From contig CM049996.1 of NCBI GenBank assembly GCA_016630955.3, positions 1,364,001 to 1,428,000 on the forward strand: DNA of 64,000 nt, in the 5' to 3' direction. Below the pieces are notes generated by a model. The model made no database searches and had not been told where the DNA came from. It was given only the letters and a program-made list of their open reading frames with translations. Both the position numbers and the translations under genes were made by a program. Shown here piece by piece: positions 32,653 to 43,647 of the stretch (positions are counted from its first letter, which is position 1; each line of letters starts with the position of its first letter). Origin of the DNA: Didymella arachidicola. Lineage: Eukaryota; Ascomycota; Dothideomycetes; Pleosporales; Didymellaceae.

Positions 32653-33097
32653 GTGCGAGCTTACGAGAGTGCTGCTTGGTGGCTGGTGGATCCCCTTTCA
32701 TTTTGGGCGGTGGGACCCTTGCATTATCAACGTTCTGAAGGATCACGGGAAATCAGAGAGAGCAACATAGGAGAACTGCCACGATGTGTTCGGCCAGTGT
32801 GAAGCGACTGCAGTTTATTCCATGAAAGCTTCTGTAGTTTGGCAATCATCTGAATGTAAACAGTTGCCGACTATTGTCGTTCCTCAGATCGCGCGTCGAA
32901 GATTCGTTAGAGATGGAAATTTGGATCAAAAGTGCTCCTATAATTCACCAGCCTCAGCCACGGTTCTGACCTTGAATTCATCCAGGAATCCACTGGCATA
33001 TCATATGTCTTCTTTCACAATCCCTTCCCGTTCTTCATTCCACCCCAGGATATCTCCCACATACTACTGCACGGAAATCGTCGCTACCTCGACTAGA

Positions 33098-33586
33098 ATG
33101 CGCTTCTCATTCCCTGCTATCACAGCTATGCTGCTTACCACCGTCTCAGCTAGGCGGAAATGGCCCGACGACTGTCTTCCCTGCGCTGCTCTCTGTGCAT
33201 TCGATATCAAACTCTGCGCGAACACTGACTGTTTCACTGAAGCGCGCGATATGCCTGTAAGCTATGTAACATCCATATCATTCTAGTAAAATATTGATAA
33301 TAACGGGCAGGGCAATCGCATCGTCGCTCTCTGCGGCTTGGACATCAGCCCTTATGATAGATACCTTAACGGATCCATGCCGCATTGGTCCCGCGTTGAA
33401 GAGATGCCTCACGACGGTCCTGCTCATCGTTCTACCGTCACTGGTGTCTACCTTGTTGACTGGCCTAAGATCACTGCGCATCCTAGCACCTTGGATATTG
33501 GTGCGAAGTCCCCGATTTCCTTCAGTAAGTTGGTGCGTTGAATGGTGATAAACTTGGTCTGTACTAACGGTGGTACAGAGGCTTGA
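33098..33586 (+). CDS. Small secreted cysteine-rich protein (candidate effector)
   Basis: Exons 33098-33256, 33311-33524 and 33579-33586 give 126 residues. Both introns are 54 bp; the second has a GTAAGT donor and GTACTAAC branch point and leaves a last exon of only eight bases (ending KA-stop). The start MRFSFPAITAMLLTTVSA is a good signal peptide. The mature part begins RRKWPDD and has six cysteines, five of them within DDCLPCAALCAFDIKLCANTDC. An in-frame ATG at 33005 would add 31 residues before the signal peptide, so the later ATG is preferred. Secreted, small, even-Cys proteins of this type are common among fungal effectors and antimicrobial proteins; no specific homologue is recognised. 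Confidence 0.6.
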
Positions 33587-34622
33587 GGAGAAGAATATGT
33601 GCTTATCTGCTGGTGAGGGAGGGATGGTGATCTATAGTGTCATACGCTGGCCTGATTTCACACGTGTCAGGTTACTGGTCTTAGTTGCCTCTAATGTAAA
33701 TGTGTACTGCTGACTGTCTTGGTGTGAAATAAAACTGATTGACAAGTAATGTGGTAGCCCGGAATGTCAACAATGTATGACCAGTCACGTTTTGCATATC
33801 GGTTATACTGTGCATCATGAACAACTCTCCAGGGTTACGTGTCTACTAACTCGATATGTTCGCTGCACTTAGTAGTGCAATCGCTATCCTGCTGCTGCAG
33901 CTCTTGCCTGTTCGCAGCTTCCTCTCATCAACGCTGCGATAGCAAGAGCTCAACCACCCTGCCATCCTGCTACCTAGTAGCTCCGCTCATCTACATCCTC
34001 CCTTAAGCCGCATTCAACCAAGATATAATTTCTGTCCAGTCCTCAGATGTCTTGCAACGTCGCGCCCTCCAGTTGGAGCAACTGCAGGCCTTCTTTCAAC
34101 GGTGCGTGTGCGGACGGATCCATTTTTGACGACGCACATCAAATGCTGCGTCACACACAGAGCACAAGGTGCAGCCTACGGGCCAAATGTTAAGTCATCT
34201 ACGACAGCACTGACTTCCTGCAAGGTCGGCATTCGTCGGACCGAGAGCCTTGGCATGTGGGCCAGCTCTCCAACTTCTGGAAGTTTCTGCCCCAAGCTCC
34301 TTTGTATTTCAACTTCCACACTTTCAGAGCCTTCCTCCTCTACGCTTTACTAATTGCTCAGCGTCCTTTGTGTAATTCTCTGATCGCCGCAGTATAGCTT
34401 TGGTAAGTAATCTTGCGCTCCCCGCCCCGAATCACAGGATGAGACACCAGCTGGCACCAGTCTGAGAAGACTTGTACTCTTTGCATGCGGATCAGCTTCC
34501 CGGTCCACCAGACCACTTCTGATATTCGATATTCTTTCTTCAGCGAATACTTGCTTGCGAAGCGCATTGCTGACAGATCAACCTGCAGAACAACTCTTCG
34601 AATCCACCTCACCTGTCGCGCA
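33587..34622. other. Intergenic with an imperfect hairpin
   Basis: About 1 kb before aha1, no supportable gene. An inverted repeat at 33899-33950 pairs AGCTCTTGC with GCAAGAGCT and, inside, CGCAGC with GCTGCG. Nothing else recognised. Confidence 0.5.
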
Positions 34623-35735
34623 ATGGTTCTCCACAACCCGAACAACTGGCACTGGGTCAACAAGGATGTGTCGGGTTGGACGCGACAGTGGCTTGATACA
34701 GAGCTCCCGCAAATCTCGGCCGAGCAGGATGGCGTTACCGCAAAGATCGATAAGGTTTCCAGCATGGACGGAGACGTCGACGTCAGCCAACGTAAGGGCA
34801 AGGTCATCACTCTGTTCGATGTCAAGCTGAAGTTGGAGTACTCTGGTAAGCCAGCTCGTTCTCGTTGCGTATGTTCAGCCGACTGACTCAGTCGGCAGGC
34901 AAAAACAAAGAGGGCGAGGAGGCTAGCGGTACTATCACCATTCCTGAAGTTGCACATGACACGGAGGAAGACGAGTATGTCGTACGTTCCCTTCGCTCGC
35001 ATCCCCTGATCATTTACCCATCCCCAAATATGCATTCTGACTTGTGCGAAGTTTGATGTAGATGTTTACTCTGAGGATGCAAGCAAGCAGGCTGTCAAGG
35101 ATCTAGTGCGATCGAAGATCCTTCCACAGCTTCGCAAGAGCCTTACGAAACTCGGCCCTGCGGTCATGGCTGAGCATGGCAAAGACATTCAGCACGCACC
35201 TGGATCCAATCCATCGAGCGGCTTCTCCACCCCCAAGGTCTACTCGAGCTCAAGCGTGAATAAGTCGACTGGCTCGAGGACCGAGGGCGGTTCACAGAAG
35301 ACAAGCACCGGTTCAGTCGTCAATGTCACCACAATCAACGACAGCACTGAGTTCCGCACCACCGCCGCTGAGTTGTTCCAGACCTTCACAGACCCTCAGC
35401 GCATCGCTGCGTTCACTCGTGCCCCACCCAAGACTTTTACAGGTGCTAAACCCGGAGGCACCTTTGAACTTTTTGGAGGTAATGTGAGCGGAGAGTACAC
35501 TGAGCTGGAGGAGCCCAAACATATTGTCCAGAAGTGGCGACTCGCACAATGGCCTGCCGGCCACTTCTCGACTCTGTCGATCTGGTTTGACCAAAACGAT
35601 GTTGACGCGGTCACAGTAATGCGAGTTGAGTGGAAGGGCGTTCCAGTGGGTCAGGAAGACCCTACCAAGACCAACTGGGATCAGTACTACGTCCGCAGCA
35701 TCAAGACCACCTTCGGGTTTGGTACGGTCTTGTAA
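34623..35735 (+). CDS. aha1: Activator of Hsp90 ATPase, Aha1
   Basis: Exons 34623-34845, 34899-34981 and 35052-35735 give 329 residues, normal for Aha1. This co-chaperone binds the middle domain of Hsp90 through its N-terminal domain and stimulates ATP hydrolysis. The N-terminal domain (about 1-150) starts MVLHNPNNWHWVNKDVSGW, containing the conserved NxNNWHW signature. A Ser/Thr/Gly-rich linker spans about 160-205. The C-terminal AHSA1/START-like domain (about 205-329) shows ELFQTFTDPQRIAAFTRAPP, GGTFELFGGNVSGEY and VQKWRLAQWPAGHFSTL. The 53- and 70-bp introns rejoin EYSGKNKEGEE and DEYVFDVDVYSEDAS in frame. Both domains are complete. Confidence 0.94.
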
Positions 35736-36159
35736 GAAGAGAAAAAAGAGCACATTTGGTGCCACCTGAAACATGGAGCACGAACATTTGAATGATTTAC
35801 GATTGCAAACGAAGAGATGGATCTGGCGAATGAGTAAAGAGATACAGTCGCGCAACTAGACGAAACAATAATACCCTGAGAATCATTTCATTGTGCTCAG
35901 TCGCATTACTAGTCGATTACGGGAAGGAACACCTTCCAAGGCGATATAGATACCTCAACCATGTTCAACATTATTTGCCCCTAGAAGCTCCAAAAGCTTT
36001 CGAAATTTGTCTGTAGTGGTCAACTTTTCCTCCCACTGGAATCAAGCTGTACCTGATCGGTAGCTACATTTGTCGAGATTGAGATTTGCAGTGTCATTAC
36101 TCGCCTCAAACGTAATCATTGAGACGAATGTCGCGAGCCAATTTGAGCATCCGTTCCTC
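35736..36159. other. Intergenic after aha1
   Basis: About 420 bp leading up to the MITE; no gene or motif seen. Confidence 0.5.
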
Positions 36160-36167
36160 ATCACACC

Positions 36168-36446
36168 TAGCGATGGGCTGGATATTATCCCAAATTCGGG
36201 ATAAGCCGAATATCCCGTAGATATCCAACGCTTTTGGGATAGTATAGATAGTGATTTCAGCCTTGGCGTGCTGACAAAGCAGCTTTCTCGCTCAAAAGAG
36301 CCTAGCGAACTGATCATAAGGAGTTTTTCGTGCAGAAATACCGACTTTTGTCCCACTTTTAAGCCCATCATGGATATCCTGGATATATCCCTTATTCGGG
36401 ATATCCATACTATTTTGTTAGATACCTGGGATACGACCTATCGCTA
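36168..36446. mobile_element. 279-bp non-autonomous hAT-type MITE
   Basis: Starts TAGCGATGGG and ends CCTATCGCTA, a 10-bp terminal inverted repeat with one mismatch. It is flanked on both sides by the same eight bases, ATCACACC (36160-36167 and 36447-36454), the 8-bp target duplication typical of hAT elements. The interior is AT-rich and packed with GGATAT/ATATCC and TATCCC motifs in both orientations, like hAT subterminal repeats. There is no transposase, so it must depend on an element elsewhere. Confidence 0.85.
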
Positions 36447-36454
36447 ATCACACC

Positions 36455-37275
36455 CCAGCCACCTTCAAAATCGGCCTCGGCATCTCCGGAAGTATGGTGT
36501 GGATGATGTCAGTCCGTGCAAGCTCACCAAGCTCATGCGAAGCTTCCAGTAGCGCGGGGTAGCTCTAAGCTAGCTTCAAGCTAGCTTGGTACCCATCGCC
36601 AAAAAGCCGTCAGTCACATGACACCACAGCTCGTCGGTTTTATGAACATGCTGGAAGATATTCAACAACGTACAGAACCCATAGTATAGAAGAAGTGAAC
36701 AACACGATCGATATCCGGCCGTCAATGAGCTCTACTGGTATCCGATGTATATATTGTGAGTGGGTCCGGCACAGCCGGATGACCTTACTCGTTAGATTAC
36801 GTCGGATTCTGTCTGCCTTTAGATAGATTACAGCACTTACCCCTGCAATCTACTTAAGTTACAGCCTTTAGGACTAGAAAGGTATTAAAGACGCATCAGA
36901 TGAGTGCATAAGACGACTGAAAAATACGACCGAAACCCCTTGTCATCGTCTCCACTCACAAAATATATGCCAGCAACCACAGTAATGTCCGTACTCGGTA
37001 ATTACTTCTGGCAATCTTTCGGTATTACCACCACGACGTTCGGTGTCCCGTACATACCATCTGCTTAACCGTTAAAGGAAGGTGAAATGGTCTGGTTATC
37101 GCAGCACGGCCTCCTCATGGACGGAGCCTACAAGATGTCATGGCTCCAAATAAGCAGATATTTTGCCTTGTGTGGAGCAGTTTTTTCTTACCTTCTAGTT
37201 AGCCATCAGTTTCAAATATTCCTCAGGAACAGATCAATTCAACACGTTAAGCATCAGTGCACGACGGAGCTCAGC
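36455..37275. other. Intergenic before carboxypeptidase
   Basis: About 820 bp. Two copies of the palindrome AAGCTAGCTT lie at 36567-36576 and 36578-36587. A stretch from about 36750 starts TGTGAGTGGGTCCGGCACAG and faintly resembles an LTR end, but no matching partner is visible. Confidence 0.5.
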
Positions 37276-39127
37276 ATGCCGAGGTTGTACGCTGCGCTGC
37301 CATTACTGGCCGCTAGCTTTGCTGTTGGGCAATTCGTACCAGCACCTACCGATCTTACGACTAAGGAAGGGTACGCAGGTATTAATGTGCGCTACAAGCA
37401 GGTTCCTGAGGGGATTTGTGAGCTCGATCCAAATGTCAAGAGCTACTCTGGTTACGCGGATGTCGGTAAAGATCAGCATGTCTTTTGGTGGTTCTTTGAG
37501 TCGCGTAACCAACATCCAAGCGAAGCTCCACTGACTGTTTGGGTAAGTATCTATTCACTGTCACGAGAGCCCATTGTCCTGACATTGCTTCTTAGATCAA
37601 TGGCGGACCTGGAAGCTCCTCAATGATCGGACTCTTCCAGGAGCTGGGACCTTGCGGTGTTGGCCCAGATCTAAAGCCGTTCAACAACCCATACTCGTGG
37701 TCTAACGCTAGTAATATGCTCTTTATCGACCAACCTACGCAAGTAGGCTTCTCGTACACGGTCCCAATTCCAGGATACACAGACGACAACGGACTCATCA
37801 TTCAGCTTCCGAATGCGACTTGCCCGGATTATGCTGAGTCTTACGGCACGTGCGGTACTTACTCGAAGACTGACCTGACTTTGACTGCCAATACCACTCA
37901 GGGCGCGGCACCGAATATGTGGAAGACGCTGCAGGGTTTCATGGGCGCTTTCCCTCAGTACTCCCGCCAGGGTATCAATTTCGCTACCGAAAGCTATGGC
38001 GGACACTATGGACCCATATTCAATGGTATGTTACCCTCAAAATTATTCACGGGTGGATCTGACTTTTCGCAGAATACTTCCTTGAGCAGAACGCGAAGAA
38101 CATCACTGGAGCTCACAATATCAAGCTCGAGAACGTCCTCATTGGCAACGGCTGGTTTGACCCGCTCATCCAGTACCAGGCGTATTACAATTACTCTGTC
38201 TTTCCGGGTAACACCTACGACTACGACCCATACAATGCCTCCGTCAAGGCTCAATGGTACAATAACGTGTACGGGCCTGGCAATTGCGTCGATATGACCA
38301 AGCAATGCTATGCCACTGGTGAGAATGCTGTCTGTTCCCGAGCAGACAATTTCTGCGCCGACGAGGTCGAGAACCTGTACGATACCTACAGTGGACGGGA
38401 CGAGTATGACATGCGCGAACTCACACCAGACCCATTCCCATACGACTACTTTGAGGACTATCTGAACACCCCTGCGGTGCAAAAGGCCATTGGAGCCTAC
38501 CAGAACTACTCCGGACTCTCCGATACGGTAAATAAAGCCTTTAGCAATACTGGCGACGACGATCGCGAGTCTGGTACAATTGAGGCGTGCCGCAAGTTGC
38601 TTTCTGCCGGTGTTCAAGTTATGCTTTACTATGGAGACGCAGACTACAGCTGCAACTGGCTCGGTGGACAGGCCGTCGCGGAGGAAATCGCTGCACCTGG
38701 ATACGACACGGCAGGCTTCGTCAACATCTCGACCTCTGACAACATCGTCCACGGTCAGGTGAAGCAATCTGATCTTTTCTCGTTTGTCCGTATCTACGAG
38801 TCAGGTCACGAAGTACCCTTCTACCAGCCTTTGGCATCGCTTGAGATCTTTGAGCGCGCGTTGAAGCACGTCGACATTGCTAGTGGCAAGTCCAAGGTCC
38901 ATGCTGGATACAAGACAGTTGGCACACCCACAAGCACGTACCGTGAAGGCAATGCGACCGTCCAGTTGGAAGTTCTGGCAGCGAACGCGACCTACAACAC
39001 GCAGCTCAATGCGCCCGACCCAGAGCCAACATGGGCTGTCCAGACTGCAGCGAAGTCAAAAGTGAAGCGGTCAAGGGGCAAGGAAGGACGACCGAGCATG
39101 GCGCTACTCAGGAGACGTCTCAACTGA
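37276..39127 (+). CDS. Serine carboxypeptidase, family S10, secreted
   Basis: Exons 37276-37542, 37596-38025 and 38073-39127 give 583 residues. S10 enzymes remove C-terminal residues at acid pH. The chosen ATG gives a signal peptide (MPRLYAALPLLAASFAVGQ); an in-frame ATG at 37087 would add 63 residues ahead of it. Substrate-binding WINGGPGSSSM is created by the first splice (oxyanion region). The catalytic Ser is in FATESYGGHYGP (about residue 222), Asp in YYGDADYSCNWLGG and His in ESGHEVPFYQP. The usual Glu before the Ser is present. Cysteines in NATCPDY, GNCVDMTKQC and related positions suggest disulfides, and many NxS/T sites suggest glycosylation. The C-terminus ends in a basic tail (RSRGKEGRP). 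Confidence 0.93.
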
Positions 39128-39945
39128 GTGTCTGTGCCACATGAGATATAGCCAGATTGAAAATAACTGCTGATAGAAAGCTAAGGAGAATACGACATCG
39201 GTGTCAGTTGTAACATGCAGGATGCAGCGCGAAGATTGTCATGACTCAATGCTCACCCACACCAGTTGTTAGTCAGCTCGCACAACGTTCACGCTAGCCC
39301 GGGCGCTCGGCGTCATTGAAGTTGATTAGCAACATTTTATGGCCGCAACGCTGCCCCACTGCTAGAGGGACTACGACTACAGCGCGGGCGCATCGTGGTC
39401 TCTATGCAGAAAGCCAAAACAGAAAGCGAAATATGCGTCGTGCCAGGTGCGGTCGAGTTTGATCAGCAGCGCCACTGATCCCTGCATATACGGGGAATGC
39501 GTGAAGCCTTGGAACGGAACCTTGGGCGTTGAGAATCGCATCATTGGCAGTCGCGGCAGGTGCATATCGAACGCAAGCACTCCGCAACTTCCCGCGCCGC
39601 GCTTACTCGACGCACTCTCACACAGCACGACTGCGACAAAAGGCCCAGCAGCAGCAATTCGCAAGATTGGCGTGTCGCGTTGCCCCACATCAGGTCCCTG
39701 GAGGTGTTTCCCAGGATCGTGCGACGCCTGAGGTGTGCAGATTGCACCGTTTCCAGTTGCGGGACGAATTTCTTCTCTGCACTTGCTCCACCCTCGATAA
39801 ATCCTACGATGGTGTCTATCGGCGCATGGCCTCGCTGAGAGGCGCCTACGCCGTGTCATAACCGCGTCCTTAGTCGCCGTCCGTGTTTGTAGCCGCGTGG
39901 AAGCAGACGCAATAGCGGCGCATACGCCCCCAGAACATCCCAGCG
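39128..39945. other. Intergenic between carboxypeptidase and 39946 gene
   Basis: About 820 bp. A minus-strand ORF at 39377-39544 (ATGATG start, 55 residues, MMRFSTPKVPFQGFTHSPYM...) could be a small protein or a last exon, but I cannot identify it. On the plus strand, 39529-39640 resembles a mitochondrial presequence (RRAYSTHSHTA) but has no ATG. Neither is called. Confidence 0.4.
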
Positions 39946-42900
39946 ATGGCGCCCTCGAACATGTTTTCGTACCTCAGGCCAGGCCATGCGAAGCGTAATG
40001 CATCGAGCCTGGCCTCCCCAGAGCCCGTCGCCAACCCAGTCGCCCTCCCGCTGCCGTCGCCGTCGCAGAACACCGAGTACTTTGCATCGCCGCGCATGCC
40101 AGATAACGCAAGCTTCACCTCTGGCTCGCCCGTATCGCCGTATCCACCGCAGCTCCCACCCATAACGCGCGTCGCCTCGAAGCTCGATCAGGCCAGCACG
40201 ACACAGAATTCCCCGCGCCCTGCAGGTCAGCGCCCGCTCAGCATAGGGGGATCAAACAGCCAGTCAGCGCAGGATCGCGGCATGCTGTCCCCGCCGCAGC
40301 GTACATACGAACCGTCATCCCCCGGTCATGAGAAGAAGCCTGTGTTTTCGCGCTCTAAGACAGACATCACACCCTCAGGCCTCCGCCCGCAGGGACTGGG
40401 CATCTCACATAGGCAAGATTCCGTCTACACCGCAGAGACTCCCTCTAAATCTTCCACACATCTGACGCCTTTCCTCACGTCCCCTGGCTATGCAAGCAAC
40501 TCCAAGTCGCAGACCTCGCTCATGAGCGGTCTGACGGAGAAGATGTCTGGCAGTTCCAAGGCAGCCTCGACACCCACAGCTGCACCTGCGAAGGCCAAGT
40601 CACGACTCAGGAACCCCATGTCGTTACTTTTGCGGCGAAGATCAGGCCAAACACTCGATCCTCTTCATGACGAGTCACTGGTCACGCAACGCTCGACTTC
40701 GTTCGTCCCGCCAATTCGAGACAATTACGACCCTAGCATTCGCGGCAACATTGTCCACGACTTCAATGCGCCGAGGCTGAACAGAAACCAGTCGTACAGC
40801 AACACATACGGCAGTAGTCCAGTGCCGCCAAGTACCCCTGGTGAGGTGGGGAGAGTCAGCCCGCCCAAGATCGAGAAGGAGCATACTCCAGTCTTCCGGG
40901 AGCACTTCGACGACGACACAAGTTATGAGCAGTCACAGGCAGCGGTCAGAGCTGAGCAGCTGGCCAATAGTGACTTCGTGGCGCGAAACTCCATGTTGCT
41001 GCTGTCTGAGCCATCGCCGCCAGAACCGCCACCTGCGCCCAGAGCCGCAACCCAGCCGGATACGAAGCCAGCATTGGAAGAGACACCTTCAGAATCTCCT
41101 GCGCAATCCGTCGCACCCGCTCCGCCACCACCGTACCAAGTGGTCGATCTTGCCGCCGCAGTACTTTCTCCAGTAGAGGAGGTACCTAGCCCAACATATG
41201 CACCAACAGACGAAACACCAAAAGCGAAGAAGTCGACAAAAAGCCCACCTCCGTCACGATCTCGGGCCACTTCGGTCACGGATCCGTCATGGCAGCCGGC
41301 AGGGTTACCAGCACATTTAAGCAGCCGAGCTTCGAGATTCAGCTTTCAGATCAATGGTGGTAGCGACTCGACGCAGGAGCATGTCATGGAAGAGAGACAC
41401 AGGAAGAAAGCAGCGGAGAAAGCATCTAAACAGGCACATCTGTCCACGAACACCGTCGAAGACGATTACGACGAGTACGGCATGGACGATGACTTCGATA
41501 TGGACGGTGGATTCGAAGAAGAGATACCAATGCTGGGCGAGGAAGATGAGTTTGGTGGGCTGGGAAACCAGAGCATCAATGATGGCATCAGTACTTTCGA
41601 TTTCTCGACGTTGTCCGTCAACCCAGGTTCCACAAGCCAGATGGGCTTCACGCAGCCAAGCCAGTCGCATACTCCTTACGATATGAGTGGCAACCCCATA
41701 GGATATGCGATGTCTGGCGGGCTACAGCAAATGCAGTCGACTGCGAATTCTGGATACCTGAACCCGGAAGAAGATGATGTGCAGGTATCCACTGCACCCA
41801 TATTCCAGCAGAACTTCCAATTCCCCTCTACTCAGGCACCAGCGGAGTGGAGTGGCCATGAGGCTGAGTCGAGCAATGATCCTAGTCCTGGAGATGGTAA
41901 CCTCGACGATGACATGTATTTTGACGACGGCCTGATCGGTGAACAAGATCTGGGTGACGCACCTGCGTTCGACGAGGAGACCTTTGATGACCCTAAAGGC
42001 CCGTTGTATGAGAGAAAGATCAAGTCAGTGCCAACTGAGGAGACACCAGCATCTCAACCGCTGCAGGCACTGCCCTCTGAAACAGGGTATGAAGCGGACG
42101 ACGACACCTTGTCTAGGCATCTGGAGAAGTCGGAGCCTTCATTGGCGCACAAGACGTCTATCGCACATGCTCCGGCCGGACCGACGATGTTCAACTTCCA
42201 CGACATGAGTTCGTATCACACTGCGCTGGTCGATGCGGCAAATCGTGCCGAAGCAGATGGTCGCTTCGCACGCGAGGCAAGTGTCGACGTCGGTAATTCC
42301 AGCTCTGAGGTTGACGAAGGGTCTTCAATCAGTCACTCGCGTCCGAGTCTAGTGCCTGATGATGGCCGTTTCAGCCTCGATACTATCGGCTTTCCACCAG
42401 ATGACGATGTATATGGTACAGATATGAGCTTCCAGGACGACTACGACTACAGTGACTATGACTCAGCCCTTGAGAACGACCCCATGATAGCAGCTGCGAA
42501 CGCAGAGGCGCTGGCATACGACGATGAAGGATTCTATGGGAGCGAATTCGGCTTCTACGCGGCACCCGGCGATGCGCAAAGCGAGTGGGGTGGCGTGTTT
42601 GCCTCTGGGCTGAACCGTGCTGTCAGTGGGCGCAATGCCGTAAGGGAACCAAACTTGACACCCATCACGGAACGGAGCGAGTACAGCACGCGCAATTCTT
42701 TCATCAGTCTCAATCACTTTCGCGATGGCTCATTACCGGTCACAAGTCCTGGGCTTGCTCAGCTGGCGCGTATGAGTCCCTACGAATGGCCGGCTGAAGA
42801 AGAGAACATGAGTCTCGATGCGCTCATGAAGCTTCGAAAGGGAGCTTTTGGTGGGAGTGCATCGAGTCTACCCAGCAGTGCTGCGAACAGTCCCCGAAAC

Positions 42901-43647
42901 TCTTCACCTTTCGGCATGCAATTTGTTCCTAGAGCCAGTAGTGCGGCTGGCAACCGTATGCAAGAGCAGTACGAGAGCGAGATTGAGAGCGACGAGTCGG
43001 CGAACCCAGCCGGTGGTCTCGCAAATGAGGAAGTCGACGATGATCTGATGGATGCTATCAACGTGGGTTATGAGGATGACGAAGAAGGAAACAGCGATGG
43101 AGAAGAGCGCCCTGAGAGTCCCACGCTCACAGCGAGCGACCACAACTCCCTCTCGAGCCCTACGAGCCATCTCCAAAGCCTTCCAGCCTTTTCACCACCA
43201 GCGCGGCCCCAGATCCTGCAGATGCAAAGCTTGTACATGCAGCCTCCGTCCCTTACTTCAGCTATAAAGTCGCCCGCAAACATCGCTTTGCCGATGTCGC
43301 CGTTCGGCATGCCGCTACCGTCGCCGTTCACGATGAGCCAACATCCAGCGTCGCCGCCACCAATCGATACATCACTGTCATCTCCTGCAGCAACTTCTTC
43401 GAGTGGTCCGCGACGTCAATCGGTTGGTTTCGCATCACCGATATCAGCATCATCGCCCGTGACGCCCGGTGGCAGTAACTGGAGAGCTGGGCACTCGCGT
43501 AAGGGCAGTGCAGCAGACAGCGTTACTTATGTACGCGAGCACGACGAGGCCGGCGAAGGTCGCTGGGTTCTCGAGAGAAGACGCACCGCTGAGAGCGGAG
43601 AGCTAGAGCTGATTGGCAGGGAGATTGTCGAAGGCGGAAGAATATGA
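39946..43647 (+). CDS. Large intrinsically disordered hypothetical protein (1233 aa)
   Basis: One uninterrupted exon with ATG start. The sequence is dominated by Ser, Pro, Thr, Asp and Glu. The N-terminus (MAPSNMFSYLRPGHAKRNAS) leads into 300 residues of Ser/Pro-rich sequence with a basic spot KSRLRNPMSLLLRRRSGQ near residue 225. A conserved-looking ASRFSFQINGGSDSTQ lies at about 460. Strongly acidic segments follow, DDYDEYGMDDDFDMDGGFEEE at about 505-525 and YFDDGLIGEQDLGDAP at about 660. A motif YEWPAEEENMSLDALMKLRKG lies at about 945, and the C-terminus contains RWVLERRRTAESGELELIGREIV, likely an ordered tail. No enzyme domain recognised. The short SLiM-like blocks separated by linkers suggest a scaffold or cell-cycle/polarity regulator; that is a guess. 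Confidence 0.85.
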   Translation: MAPSNMFSYLRPGHAKRNASSLASPEPVANPVALPLPSPSQNTEYFASPRMPDNASFTSGSPVSPYPPQLPPITRVASKLDQASTTQNSPRPAGQRPLSIGGSNSQSAQDRGMLSPPQRTYEPSSPGHEKKPVFSRSKTDITPSGLRPQGLGISHRQDSVYTAETPSKSSTHLTPFLTSPGYASNSKSQTSLMSGLTEKMSGSSKAASTPTAAPAKAKSRLRNPMSLLLRRRSGQTLDPLHDESLVTQRSTSFVPPIRDNYDPSIRGNIVHDFNAPRLNRNQSYSNTYGSSPVPPSTPGEVGRVSPPKIEKEHTPVFREHFDDDTSYEQSQAAVRAEQLANSDFVARNSMLLLSEPSPPEPPPAPRAATQPDTKPALEETPSESPAQSVAPAPPPPYQVVDLAAAVLSPVEEVPSPTYAPTDETPKAKKSTKSPPPSRSRATSVTDPSWQPAGLPAHLSSRASRFSFQINGGSDSTQEHVMEERHRKKAAEKASKQAHLSTNTVEDDYDEYGMDDDFDMDGGFEEEIPMLGEEDEFGGLGNQSINDGISTFDFSTLSVNPGSTSQMGFTQPSQSHTPYDMSGNPIGYAMSGGLQQMQSTANSGYLNPEEDDVQVSTAPIFQQNFQFPSTQAPAEWSGHEAESSNDPSPGDGNLDDDMYFDDGLIGEQDLGDAPAFDEETFDDPKGPLYERKIKSVPTEETPASQPLQALPSETGYEADDDTLSRHLEKSEPSLAHKTSIAHAPAGPTMFNFHDMSSYHTALVDAANRAEADGRFAREASVDVGNSSSEVDEGSSISHSRPSLVPDDGRFSLDTIGFPPDDDVYGTDMSFQDDYDYSDYDSALENDPMIAAANAEALAYDDEGFYGSEFGFYAAPGDAQSEWGGVFASGLNRAVSGRNAVREPNLTPITERSEYSTRNSFISLNHFRDGSLPVTSPGLAQLARMSPYEWPAEEENMSLDALMKLRKGAFGGSASSLPSSAANSPRNSSPFGMQFVPRASSAAGNRMQEQYESEIESDESANPAGGLANEEVDDDLMDAINVGYEDDEEGNSDGEERPESPTLTASDHNSLSSPTSHLQSLPAFSPPARPQILQMQSLYMQPPSLTSAIKSPANIALPMSPFGMPLPSPFTMSQHPASPPPIDTSLSSPAATSSSGPRRQSVGFASPISASSPVTPGGSNWRAGHSRKGSAADSVTYVREHDEAGEGRWVLERRRTAESGELELIGREIVEGGRI

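Noticed and set aside
36750..36900. Possible solo LTR starting TGTGAGTGGG
   Set aside because: No partner copy, no clear CA end and no target duplication could be found in the window.
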